From contig PYST01000083.1 of the NCBI GenBank assembly GCA_003049485.1, positions 85,444-124,341 on the forward strand: 38,898 nucleotides of DNA, read 5' to 3'. The stretch comes from Ophioceras dolichostomum. Its lineage: Eukaryota > Ascomycota > Sordariomycetes > Magnaporthales > Ophioceraceae. The translations under genes were made by a program, and so were the position numbers. Below, in pieces: positions 11,154 to 21,589 of the stretch. The notes under the pieces were generated by a model. It was not told the origin of the DNA. It saw nothing but the letters and a program-made list of their open reading frames with translations, and searched no databases. The first letter of the stretch is position 1; each line of letters starts with the position of its first letter.

Positions 11154-12876
11154 CGTACGTAAAATAGAGGAGTAGTAACGAAGATTTGCCCTACCGATAC
11201 CAGACTAAGTGTGCTCTGGGGGCTTCAGCTAGCGGAAGTGCTGAGGGGCGCAAGCAAGACAACGACGGGAGGTACTTGGCAGGAGAGAGGAAGGGTCGGG
11301 AGCCCGGAACCTGGCTCCTGTTGAGCTGATATAGTTTGCGCCATGTCGAGGGCACAAGCTGGTCGCTCTCCCGTGGAGTGGGATGGGGAAGGAGAGAGCA
11401 ATGGGAGGTCCCACTGAAGAGAGCTAGTTTTTTTTTAGCCGAAGGTGATGAGGACGACGCACCCTCCTCGGCTGCTCATCCGCTATCTTCACTCGGTTCG
11501 GACAATATCTGTTTTTAATTCAGGTACTGTACACGGGCGGTTGAACGGGAAGCCGTTGTGGGCGGTGCGGAGAAGCAGGGACGACGACTTGGCGACGTGC
11601 TGTGACGGTCGCCCCTTACGTGGCCACTGCTCGGGGAAGAGGTAGGCGAAGCTTCCATACAGAGATGGACATCATTCCTCAATCGAGTGATCGAAGAAGT
11701 GGCGCCCTTCGACCCCAAGTTCCCAAGTTCATGGGTATTGAAGAACTGGCACGGCGGGAAATGTCAAGAGGTGTGAAGGCGGTGCCGCCTTCCCGGGCAC
11801 AGATTCTCCAAAATGTGGACGGCAGCAATCATCCTGGTCGGCTGTCACAATCCGCGTCGCGATCGGGATGACCAGCCCGAGAATACCGTTAGATGGTCTC
11901 ATTTGCCATATATCACAAGAAGTCGTATAAATGACCATGCGAAATCGAGATGCCCCCACTGGCCAGAATGATAACCTTGCCTATGCCAGCTCGATGGTAT
12001 CAACAGCGGCTAAACTCCCCAGGACCGGACGACCAGCCGCTTCTGGAACAAATTAGCTCCCGCAGGCGATATTCCATAGATCGAAAACCGCAATTGCCCA
12101 ATCGGACGTGCTGTGTTTCTAATAATTCCCCGGATCTGTCCAGTGTCGGGTGCTTGCACTTAGCTGTGCCCTGATGGAGGCTTCTCCTTGAGGTTTCTGC
12201 TTGAGGTTGATAGGCATGACCGACCACCGACCGCACTGCCTGCCTCCTGCCGACAACCGTATGGTACGAGCCCTAAAAGGCATGATAACCTCAGAGGCGA
12301 CAACTATTGCCTCATTTCTTCCTTTGGTAGCTCCCGTCTGTCTGTATGAATTGGGCATCAACGGCAGGACTGACATCTTCCCCGTCGACGATGCACGAAG
12401 AGTCCGAAGCCATTTGCTGTTGTCGTCTCGACAAATATATTTCAAAAAGCAGCGCACAGATACCGGCGATACTCGGAAATTTATGGAAGGAGATAAGGGG
12501 GAAGGCTGGACTGAAGATAAACACGGCGGTCGCAAGGAGTGGTTGATGATTCAAGATTGATGAATCGGCGACGGCGTGATAACTCCTTGCGACCGGACAG
12601 CTTCGGGGTCGGACAAATGGTAGGGCCGGCGCTAGTGACGCCACAGAACGGGCAGGCGGGACCGGGGTTACTGCAGGCGGAGCGCCACGTGAAAAGCTTG
12701 GCGTTGGGGCGTCTCCAGTTCCTCCACGTTGGCATCATCACCGACGAAGAAAAAAAAGCTCGACCCAACTCTTTCCTGAAATCCTTCTCATTCCTCAACC
12801 TCTCCCGTTGACCTCCTCGTGCGGAACTATTTTCACCGTTTTCTTCTCCGCCTGGATTTCCTCAAGATCCTTCAAG
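11154..12876. other. Divergent intergenic region
   Basis: This region lies between the divergent AA8-like (-) and pho88 (+) genes and should hold both promoters. Open frames are short and unconvincing. It contains a poly-T run near 11430 and a strong hairpin at 12527-12595. No gene is supported. Confidence 0.5.
12527..12595. repeat. Perfect 14-bp inverted repeat with a nested stem
   Basis: CGGTCGCAAGGAGT at 12527-12540 is exactly complementary to ACTCCTTGCGACCG at 12582-12595. Inside the 41-nt loop a second stem forms, GATTCA (12548-12553) with TGAATC (12561-12566). It lies about 280 nt upstream of the pho88 start codon. It could be a small foldback remnant or a regulatory site. It is not part of any gene I recognise. 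Confidence 0.8.
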
Positions 12877-13760
12877 ATGGCCGGCCTCAGCCCCCAAATG
12901 TAAGCTCTCTTGCCTGCTCGTTTCGTCTTCCTGTCCCCGCCCTGGCGATGCTCGGGTGTTCCTCCTCGTGCGCGTGCGCGCGCCGATTTTCTGCGCCTTT
13001 CCTATGCGAAAGAGAGAGTGCGGAAGGAAATCTGATGGTTGGATGGGTTTATGCTAACATGCGAACGCGCGACAACCCAGAACAAACATGGTGATTATCC
13101 TGGGCATGATCCAGGTCGCTAAGAAAGTCCCTTTCGATGACCCGAACGTACTGAACATGGCCCGCGCCGGCTATGCCCTCAGCAACCTGATCATCCTCTC
13201 CATCTACCTGTACATCATAAGCACGATCAACAAGAAGAAAGGTAGGATTGACATCCCAACGGAACGGCTACGCGGCCACAGACTGCGGACAGAAGGGGAG
13301 CGACAAGCACGGAGGTGCGCCAACGATTTGCTAACTTGTCTTTGTTTTTCCCTCACTTCAAACAGACTTGACGACGCTCAAGTACGTCGAGCCGGCGCCG
13401 ATGGGATCCTCGGAGGAGCCCAAGCTCGTGACGACGACGATCCACGCGTACGACATGTCGCAGGCCAAGTCGCTGGTCAGGTCGCAGGCCATGGGCGTAG
13501 CCATGATGGCGGTGATGCACCTGTACTTCAAGTACACCAACCCGCTTCTGATCCAGTCGATCATCCCGCTTAAGAGCGCGCTCGAGTCCAACTTGGCCAA
13601 GATCTACATCTTCGGCCAGCCGGCCACCGGGGACCTGAAGCGGCCGTTCAAGCAGGCCGCCGGCCTCTTCGCCGGTCTGCAGTCGGGCCCAGCCCAGAGC
13701 GACAAGAAGGCCGTTGAGGCTGCCGAGCGTGCCGGCCGCGGTGGTGTCAAGGAGGAGTAG
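12877..13760 (+). CDS. pho88: Pho88/Snd3 family ER membrane protein
   Basis: There are three exons, 12877-12899, 13081-13241 and 13366-13760, giving 192 aa. The first exon is only 23 nt (MAGLSPQ). Both introns have CTAAC branch points and keep the frame. The sequence has the Pho88 pattern: ITNMVIILGMIQVAKKVPFD, a membrane span at about 39-57, a second at about 101-118 (MGVAMMAVMHLYFKYTNPL), and a basic, Gly/Ala-rich C-terminus ending in KEE. Yeast Pho88 is 188 aa, so this is full length. Pho88/Snd3 sits in the ER membrane and acts in SRP-independent protein targeting. It was first described through phosphate transport. Confidence 0.95.
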
Positions 13761-14416
13761 ATAGCCCGATGAAACCACACACACGCAGAAGACCTGGCGC
13801 CCATGGCGTTGGCTACTGCGGCTGCCGCTAATATCGCTGCAAGCTGCTCATGCGACTGCTACTACTGTTGCTCCTCATATACACGAACATTCCACTCTGT
13901 ATACCGCTCGCGCTCTGGCGCCTCGCCTCTGTGTGGTATGCGTGCGGTTCGTAACTGAGCAGCTCGGTATAGTTGGCACTCCACAGGCGCAGTTCTGCGT
14001 GCAGGATACCTTAAATGGGGTTCGGTTGGATGGAAGGCTAGGTGTTAAATGCATATAGGGTTATGGGCGGAGTGGATTTAATACCAAAGACTTGTACGAT
14101 TTTGAGATAAGAAATAAGTCGATTAGTATGACACTATGTTTGCGATTTGCCTACTTATTCAGTTGTGTGCTTTGGTGGACAATGTAAACCATCCATCAAC
14201 CAGCGCCACCGCAATGGAAAAGCCGTTGGCGTCATCGGCCAGTCGTAACTCCGAGCTCCCAACTCCATCCACCACCTAACCCACGTCATAAACGAACACC
14301 CAATCCGCGAAAGGCTAATTTTCGAACCGCGCAAAACCTGCATATTGTCTTTCCTCCTCAGTACCATCAATCCATCGCCTTGCGTGTTTGCGACCTCGTA
14401 GACGCCGTCGCTCGCC
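13761..14416. other. Intergenic region between pho88 and rad14
   Basis: This is the 3' UTR of pho88 followed by the short promoter of the repair gene, both on the + strand. The part around 14030-14160 is AT-richer than the flanks and could carry the polyadenylation site. No gene is supported. Confidence 0.5.
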
Positions 14417-15916
14417 ATGGACCGCCCAAGGACCCCTCCACCATCGCGGGAGGCTGCACCAGCTTCGCGCCGGCCGCCATCCCCACCAACCCCGGAGGTT
14501 ACTCGCCGAATGGTGCGTCCCCGTTCCCGCCTGCTCAACGAGCGCCCATTTACCACAAACCGTATATGCTAATTGGTCCCGCAGGAAGAGAACAGGCTGC
14601 TCTCGAAGGCCATCCGCGACCAGAACGAAGCCGCAGCCAGGGCATCCGGCGCCTCGACGCTCCCTCACAAAACATCTTCCGGATTCGTGGCCACGGACGA
14701 CATACACGTTGTCGGAACCAAGAGTAGCAACAGCAACAGCAACAGCAATAGCGCACCACCCAACAACCGCAAACGGCCGCACAGCGCCTTATCCTCTAAC
14801 AGTGGCGGCGGCGGCGTCACCCACAGTGAAGTCCCGGCTAGCAACCGAGATGCGCGCACGACGCCGACCAAGCCCGGCGAGGAGGCGCCGCTGCGGCCCG
14901 CACGCAACTTCGCCAAGTACGTCGACTACAACTTCAGCGCCATGACGGACACGAAGGGAGGGTTCCTGACGGCCGAGGACGACCCGCACAACTTCGCCCT
15001 GTCCGGGGGCGGCGGTGCCGCCAACAAGAAGGGCGGGAAGGGCGGGAAGGGCGGCGAGGACCACCCGGAGAAGCCGCTGAACATGAGCGCCGAGGAGTGG
15101 GAGCGCAAGCAGCTGCTGCGCAGGTTACAGAGACAAAAGGCGGGGCCGTTCGAACCAGGAATGAGCGCGCTGGAGGAGAAGGGGACGAGGAAGAAGTGCC
15201 GCGAGTGCGGCACGCTGGAGATCGACGTCGTGTGGGAGGACGTGTTCCACGTCTGCGTGTGCAATAAGTGCAAGGAGAAGATTCCAGAGAAGTACAGCCT
15301 CTTGACGAAAACGGAGGTTAAGCAGGATTATCTCCTGACTGATCGTGAGTGCCGTTGTGTCTCTTCATCTCTCACGACCGCCTCCCTACGTCATCATCAT
15401 TATCATTATCACCCTCATGGCACAATTAGCTAACGCGAAGAACCACAACGTCCCAAACGAACAGCTGAGCTCAAGGACGCCGACCTCCTCCCGCACCTCT
15501 CCAAGCCGAACCCGCACAAAGCGCACTGGCATGACATGATGCTTTTCCTACGATGCCAAGTCGAGGAGTACGCCTTCACAACGAAATGGGGGTCCGCCGA
15601 GGCGCTGGACGCGGAGTTCGAGAAGCGCGAGTCCGACAAGCGGAGGAGGAAGGAGGCGAAGTTCCAGGAGAAGCTGAGGGACCTGAAGAGGAAGACGAGG
15701 ACGGACGCGTACAGGAGGCAGACGAAGGCCGGGCAGGCGGCTATGGGGATAGGCGGGGGCAAGACGGCGACGAGATTTGGGGATAGGATCGTGGACGGTG
15801 TTGGTGGTGGGCCCCATGTGCATGAGTGGGGGAGGCCGTTGGAAAATAGCGAGACGGGCATGTCGGTTAAGACTTGTATGGGGTGTGGGATGGAGGTTGA
15901 GGAGATTGAGTTCTGA
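14417..15916 (+). CDS. rad14: XPA/Rad14 nucleotide excision repair protein
   Basis: There are three exons, 14417-14512, 14585-15344 and 15465-15916, giving 435 aa. Intron 1 is 72 nt with a GCTAAT branch; intron 2 is 120 nt with a GCTAAC branch; both keep the frame. The zinc finger is Cys237-X2-Cys240-X17-Cys258-X2-Cys261, the same spacing as human XPA. It is followed by the XPA DNA-binding core (YSLLTKTEVKQDYLLTDPEL, then HWHDMMLFLRCQVEEYA) and a long basic helix (RRRKEAKFQEKLRDLKRKTR). The YVDYNFSAMTDTKGGFL block before the finger is also typical. XPA/Rad14 verifies DNA damage and organises the repair complex in the nucleus. This protein is longer than human XPA because of Ser/Asn and Gly/Lys-rich N-terminal inserts and a C-terminal extension ending in a CxxC (MGCGMEVEEIEF). 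Confidence 0.95.
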
Positions 15917-16698
15917 GCGAGGGCGGTGAGATGGGCCGGTGACTGGACCTTCAAGCAGATCGGAGTTGAAGAAAAGAGGAGGAACTATTGAGTGATGGAT
16001 GAACCGTTACGGCCCTTTCTGGTGCTACCTACCACGCGGTTTTTCAAGCCTCTTTGCTGCGTTTTCCACGGGTCGTCTCTTTACGAATCCGGATAACCGG
16101 CAGACCAATGAACCTGTGCAGCCTATTTGTGCAACCCATCACGGGGGTGGGGAGTTCGCTGTTGATCTGATGAGAATGAAACGAATCTCAGGTTAGTTAG
16201 GGGAACGACGTACCTCGTTATCATCAGTACTTTCAACTCTAGGACCTCGTAGCGCTACTCCGGAAGCACACGCCTCTCTCGCCCCAGGAAGATCCCCAAG
16301 CATACTCCGCCTTACATTTGATAATGATGACGAGGTCGGGGTTACCCCTTTCTTTCGTCAGCCAGCTACTGCCCAGTCTATTCCGTGCTGTGAGTCCGGA
16401 CAGCCTCGTGATACGTTGGGTCTGTACCTAGTTGCTCACGTTTCTAGCGAACGTATATGAGACAAACTCCCGTCATCCTCAAGAGACCCCCTCCTCCCCG
16501 CTGAGGCCGCCGATCTAGCATCTTGAATCAGATCCATGTTCGTCTTCGTTGTTGATCTCATGTCACCGTTCGGCGAACGGGATATACATACCCCGCCACT
16601 CGAAAATTCGCATCCTATATTTCCAGACTCCCTCAACCTCGTCCCATTACAAAGGATCCCCGCCGGTGGGCCAAGCCGAAGCAGGATCAGCGTCGGCT
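15917..16698. other. Intergenic region between convergent rad14 and the NACHT remnant
   Basis: This region holds the rad14 3' UTR and the 3' flank of the decayed NACHT gene on the minus strand. No ORF with a recognisable domain is present. Confidence 0.5.
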
Positions 16699-18553
16699 TC
16701 AGATTCGAAAAGTTACATTGGCGGCCACTGTTCCTTTCCCATCTGTGCTGAACCAAAGTTTGTGAATCGGCGGATTGTCTCCCGGCAGCAGTTTTTCGAA
16801 CAGCGGCGTGAATTCGGCTATTCGTACAAAGCCGAATCCGGACGGGTTGAGGTGATGTGCATCGCGCTGAAGACAGGTCGCAATCGCTAAGTGGAACAAT
16901 GAGCAGGAACCTAATACGTCGGAGCGAATACTCGCGGATAACGCGACGTGTTTCTCTTCGTGGCTGAGGCTGTCCATGTATCTGCCCGCCAGAAGATAGG
17001 CACCAAACGCGACCAGATTTGCCGCCGTTCCAGTCAGGCCTGGTCTGCAGTCTTCGGAACTCACGCTCATCAAATGGCCATAATAGGGACCTAAGGCGCA
17101 GAGACCCAGCCTGAGTCCTTTCCAGCGTGACCCGCCCACAAAAGCAGAGAGGGCATCCCTCTCAGGATTGACGAGTTCGAAGATCAAGGGGTCGATGTGG
17201 TCGTTCTCGTACGCGTATACCCTGAAAAGATGCCTCATATCCAGTCCACAGTCGTACAGAAAGTCGGGATCGTGTTCACTTCCGCCCCGAGTCTCGTCAA
17301 CGTTGGCGGAATCTCTTCTGGCCTGTTTTTGGGAGTCGTCCCAAGCGAGAAAAGCGCGCACAATGGTCTCGGAGTACACTGATTCCAGCTCAATTCTCTT
17401 GAGGTGGAAAAACCCTGCCTGAGTCATGGTGCGGTCCCCCGTCAGAAACTCCTGGACAGTGTAGTGAGCAAGTCGGAGCTTTCGATCCTGCTGGAAGCCA
17501 TCACGCGATCTGTCTGGGCCGATTGAGACCAGGCAGTTGCAGATCTGCTCAAGCTTCTCAGCATTAGCTAGTTTGTCTTCGATCTTCTCTTTGTGGCGAA
17601 GGCTCCAATACGTTGCTTCAAGAAATTGCTCTGGCGTTCGGTACATCTTGCCACTGCAAGAACGGCTGCCGCAAAGTAGTCTCAGGACTTCTCGCGTGAT
17701 GATCCTAGTCTCATCAGGTATCCCCCTCAAGGTCCTCTCGTAGGTCTCGTCCAAGCCCTCGGGCAAGTTTTCGAAGAGCATCCAGTACACTCCTGGGGAA
17801 TTGGAGAGAAGTGATGATGCGCAGCTGGCACTCAGCGTACATAGACTCCATGGTCGTCGTCCAAAACAAGCAATCGAATCAACTGCAGAAGATCGCCGAG
17901 AGAGTGAGATTCGTCCAAGCCATCGACAACCACAAAGACTCGGGAGAACAAGCTACAGATGATCTTGAAGGAATTGACCAGGTCACTGGCGCCAAGCGGG
18001 CGGCCCCGAGGACCGTTCATGTGTGCGCGATGGACTGGTTTCGGGATGTATTGGTCTCTTTGGTCGCAGAGCTGAGAAACCACACAAGCCAGGAATGACA
18101 CGGCATCAACCCCTCGTGGGCGTCGGTAAGAGCAGAAGTAGTAGCCAACGCCGACGGGCAGATCATTCTTGAGCTTTCTCCGATGAGTTTCAGCGTAGGA
18201 CTCAAGCCTGTTGACAACGAAGGAAGCAAGGATCGTTTTACCAGCTCCTGGGATACCAAATATCCAGAGCAGTCGCGGTCCCCCCGACGAAACAACCCAC
18301 TCAAGGTTCCCCTCGAACTCATCACTCTCGTCGTCCTCATCATCTTCGTATTCCCCGCCGTTCTCGTCGTGTTCGTCTTCCTCGTCTGTTTCGTCGTCCT
18401 CGCCGCTCTCGTCGTCCTCGCTGCTTTCATCACATCCCAGCCATTCCCTCCACTCAGGGCATCGACTGATTAGCGACTCGGTCGTGCGTGGCTCATGGAT
18501 CTTCAGACTGTCGCTACGAATGTCCTCAGAATCGACCCCGCGTTTCCCTAAGT
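16699..18553 (-). pseudogene. NACHT P-loop NTPase, decayed (C-terminal half of an NLR-type gene)
   Basis: Reading down the minus strand, one open frame from about 18585 to 17832 encodes the NLR linker pattern (PEWREWLG), a 40-residue Asp/Glu-rich stretch, Walker A (LLWIFGIPGAGKT, about 18270-18234) and Walker B (VFVVVDGLDE, 17939-17910). It ends at a TGA at 17834-17832. A second frame, 17790-16699, resumes with the post-NACHT motif (NLPEGLDETYERTL) and an alpha-helical tail. A short third frame in between carries YAECQL. Normally roughly 100 residues of NACHT core separate Walker B from this motif. Here only about 40 codons' worth of DNA lies between them, and no GT-AG pair joins the frames. 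The frame with Walker A has no ATG, so it was probably an internal exon continuing from 19121-20815. Fungal NLRs act in non-self recognition and programmed cell death. This copy should not make a working protein. Confidence 0.8.
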
Positions 18554-19120
18554 CTCTTAGCGGTCTTAATAGGTGTCAAGAATGGAGAACCTTATTGTGG
18601 CAATACGCTTCCACTATTCCACATGGCCTTCTATCAGCTTCTACTGTCTTCTATCGTCTTCTATCACATTTGTCAGAATTCGTCTCTTCTAGAACTGCCT
18701 TTACTATTTGTAATACAGTTCTAGAAGATTCTATAGTTCTTTACTCGTGTATATATAGAGCTCTTCTGAGCATCACATTCTCTAGCTAGATCTAGAGGAC
18801 AAGTCCCTCTTTAGTAGTCTCGTTCCAAAACTAGAGCTGGCTTCCTCCCGTTCCTCACGTTATCAGGCTATCGATCTTGACAATAGGGCGTCTCTCTCGA
18901 AATCTGCATCAGAAGTCAACGTTAGAGGTGACCGAAAAAAAATTCACTCTTGAACTTGAACCAAATGGCACACTGTGGCAAAATTACAAGAGAAAACCGT
19001 CTGTTGAGAGGCTCGTCCAGCTACCCTAAAACGTCCGGAAACCAAAACTTAAGCTCCGTCATCATCGCCGGTGTCCGAGACCAGTGCATGCGGTCCGTAA
19101 GGGAGAGAGCCAAGCCGATG
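18554..19120. other. AT-rich segment between the two halves of the NLR-type gene
   Basis: From about 18590 to 18830 the DNA is visibly AT-rich against GC-rich surroundings. It carries repeated CTTCTATC words (18629-18666) and a 13-bp inverted repeat. It has no coding potential. A GTGAGT donor at 19143 and a phase-compatible AG at 18555-18554 would make it a roughly 590-nt intron, far longer than the other introns here. A small insertion inside a former intron would explain it. Confidence 0.5.
18685..18728. repeat. 13-bp perfect inverted repeat
   Basis: TCTTCTAGAACTG at 18685-18697 pairs exactly with CAGTTCTAGAAGA at 18716-18728 across an 18-nt AT-rich spacer. It sits in the AT-rich segment between the two NLR-type gene halves and may be the end of a degenerate mobile element. 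Confidence 0.75.
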
Positions 19121-20815
19121 CTATAAGGACTGCTGGGACTCACCACTCAAAGGCTGCAGACCCGTGGCATGGTGCAAAAGGCGCTTTTCGACTACCTTGT
19201 AGGCATTGAGGATTATGTACCGCCCGAGGGTGTAGACGACATCCTTGAAACGCAAGTCTCTACGCTCGAGCTTGATGAGAGACCTGTGATCTCCTTCGAT
19301 CTGAAGCCGGTATTCCTCGCCCTTCTCCTAGGAGCGACCGATAGTGTTTTGAGGGAGCAGCAAGAATGTAGGCTGGAATGGTCAGCTTGCTCTCGAGGGT
19401 CTAGTATGGGGCAATCCCGACGCACCTTCAAGCCCTTGTACTGAGTGGCTCGTGTTTCGCAGAACTGGATGATTCTCGAGTCCTGGTACGAATACGCTTG
19501 CTTGAAGTCACGCTGGCGCTTGTCTCGGAGCGCTTGTCCCACCCTCTGATTGATGTGGCCGAGGGTATCTTCACTTGCTGGCCCGCCATTGGTCAAGTCC
19601 TTCAGAGCCTCCACGTCCATGCCATCACGCGGAACAGCGAAGAACAGAGCGCCATGAGTGCACAATATGATCTCCTTGTCTTCGGCCACAACGTTGGGCG
19701 TCTTGACGTATGGATTGGCTAGTGAGATTATCATCTGCGCATTGTAAACTGTGGCCACAGGGCAAAGGTGTCGACTGAGCAGAACCGTGGTATTACCTAC
19801 CTCCTCGAAGAGGAAGCCTCCCAGGCTGTGAACGATGAAAATCAACGGATTACCGCTCAGGGGTCCGCCGCTCTTGTTACTCTAGTTATCATCGGAGGTG
19901 AGTCAGTCCATAACCCTATCCATGGTCATGAAAATCAGCCAACCAACCTTGTTCCAAGCTCGATACTCCCGAAGAGTGCGGAGAAGTGCCGCAGCCCAGA
20001 CATGGTAGTCATCTTCGAATCAGAGACGTTGAAGTGACAATCATAGCCATAGGTGACGACGTCAAGCCGGAGACCCTCCCACGATTGCTCGCCAGGCTGG
20101 CCTTGAGGCAGCCTATCTCGGATCCAAACAAGGTCGCTGTTGGTATCTCGGAATGATCCAAGAGCATGCGCGTTGAGACCGTGAATGACGACAACGCTAT
20201 GTTATGAGACAGATGAGCCATACTAGTAGTTAGCGGAGACGCAAACGCCTAAGAAGAGCGGGGAGATACAAGGGAGTTGGGTGGCCATGGGGCCGAATGT
20301 TAGGAATATAGAAGCTCAACGGTAGGAGAATCGATCGACAGAAAGTTTGGAATAGCATTGGAAGAATACAACTAGGTTGCAAGACAAAAATAAAACATTG
20401 GATCAGCGTACTCAATGCCTTTCATGTCCTGCTGCTGGTCTTCGATGGGCGTCAGAGGTGTGAGCCCGTGGAAGTGCTGATCGAGTGTGACTTCCTTCAG
20501 TGTCTCGGCGCTAGCACAGGAGTAGATGTTTTAGCCGCTCCGGCCCTTGAAGAAGGGAGGCCGTTCCGTGAAGCCGATAGTGGCGGTAAGAGAAGATGTT
20601 TCAACATCTGGGTAGGCTCGTGACAGAAAATGGACCTTGACAATTCCGGGATCAACGTTGAAGCAGCCGTGGAGAATGTCCTTGATATTTCCGCGGTGAG
20701 TCGTCGATGGCAGGCCTTGCACACGAAAGATCTCCTTCGTGTCGTATGGCGTCGGGGGCTGCGGTAGGTCCATGCTGAATGACAAGGAGGCCGATCCGGG
20801 TGAGAAGAAAGTCAT
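19121..20815 (-). pseudogene. Alpha/beta-hydrolase (SesB/SERAC1-like) N-terminal part of an NLR-type gene, broken
   Basis: The inferred minus-strand exons are 20815-20412, 20196-19948, 19872-19797, 19718-19427 (end 19426) and 19327-19144, with phase-consistent GT-AG introns. The first exon has the fungal NLR leader (EIFRVQGLPST, then DQHFHGLTPL). The second begins GIDVVVIHGLNAHALGSF, the oxyanion region of the hydrolase. The third carries the nucleophile elbow VHSLGGF with Ser intact, and the last has EGDHRSLIKL, with a candidate His. Two lesions break it: an in-frame TAA at 20533-20531 and a one-base frame slip near 20012-20030, where NVSDS should continue into FEDDYHVW. The final exon ends at a GTGAGT donor (19143), or at TAG 19123-19121 if unspliced, so the message probably once ran on into the NACHT part downstream. 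Such domains are found as N-terminal effectors of fungal NLRs. A sequencing error at one lesion is possible; two make decay likelier. Confidence 0.75.
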
Positions 20816-21589
20816 CACTCACTGCCCCTGAATATAGCTCTTACCTGAGCGACGGCCGCTTTCCCGGGTATAATGAGAATGGTGGGAAAGGACAAGCCGT
20901 TCCCGAAGCACGGTGACTAGGAGTTGGGAAAAGGGGGAGTAAAGGAAAGCTTGGGGAACAGTGGGAAGGGGGGGAAAAGGAAAGGAGGGACAGTGGACGG
21001 GCTAGAGAGTTGTTATGTCAGATTCTTCCATCCAATAGTTCTAAGCAGACATGCATATCGGACGCAGTCGAGAGTGCCACAACCCCTCCCAAAAGAAAAC
21101 CTACAAGAAAAATGCCCACGGCTGCCGACTGGGGAACCGAGGCTCAAAAGATCCATCCATTTAGGTACGGGTATGTACGTAGGGACAGACTTGGTGTCTG
21201 CCTGGTACATAATGCAACGGTAGTCAGGCTAGCTAGGTAGGATCGACTACATCAACCCGCTACCAAAACGAACGTTGCATGCAGCTCCAGCCCATATTAT
21301 TACACTTTTCAGTGGGGCGGTGTTCACTTCAAAATGCACATCTTGTGGCAGATGGGCAGGCTTTCTCGGGTCAGGGGTTTCTGCCGCAGCTCGCAGGGGC
21401 TACAGCGACCTTACAATTCGTCCAGATGCCAGCTGCCATATTTGCGGATAAAATTAGACAGACCATGCCAACAGGAGTGAAATACACTTCACCGAGCTAA
21501 TCACATCCTAGGGACGAAAGAATGGCAAGCGAGCCCATCTAACTGTATCGCTCAACAAGACTCGAATACTCAGGCTCGGTGTGCCACTG
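20816..21589. other. Intergenic region upstream of divergent remnants
   Basis: This region separates the start of the hydrolase remnant (-) from the two-TM protein remnant (+). It is G-rich at 20920-21000 and has several TAGGTA/GTACGT words near 21160-21240. No gene is supported. Confidence 0.5.

Noticed and set aside
18420..18440. Apparent frameshift at the start of the Asp/Glu-rich stretch of the NACHT remnant
   Set aside because: Rereading the minus strand base by base gave a continuous frame (PEWREWLGCDESS), so there is no lesion here.
19328..19425. Loss of frame after TQYKGLK in the hydrolase remnant
   Set aside because: It is explained by a clean GTGCGT...CTAG intron of 98 nt that joins in phase to EKGEEYRLQIEGDHRS.
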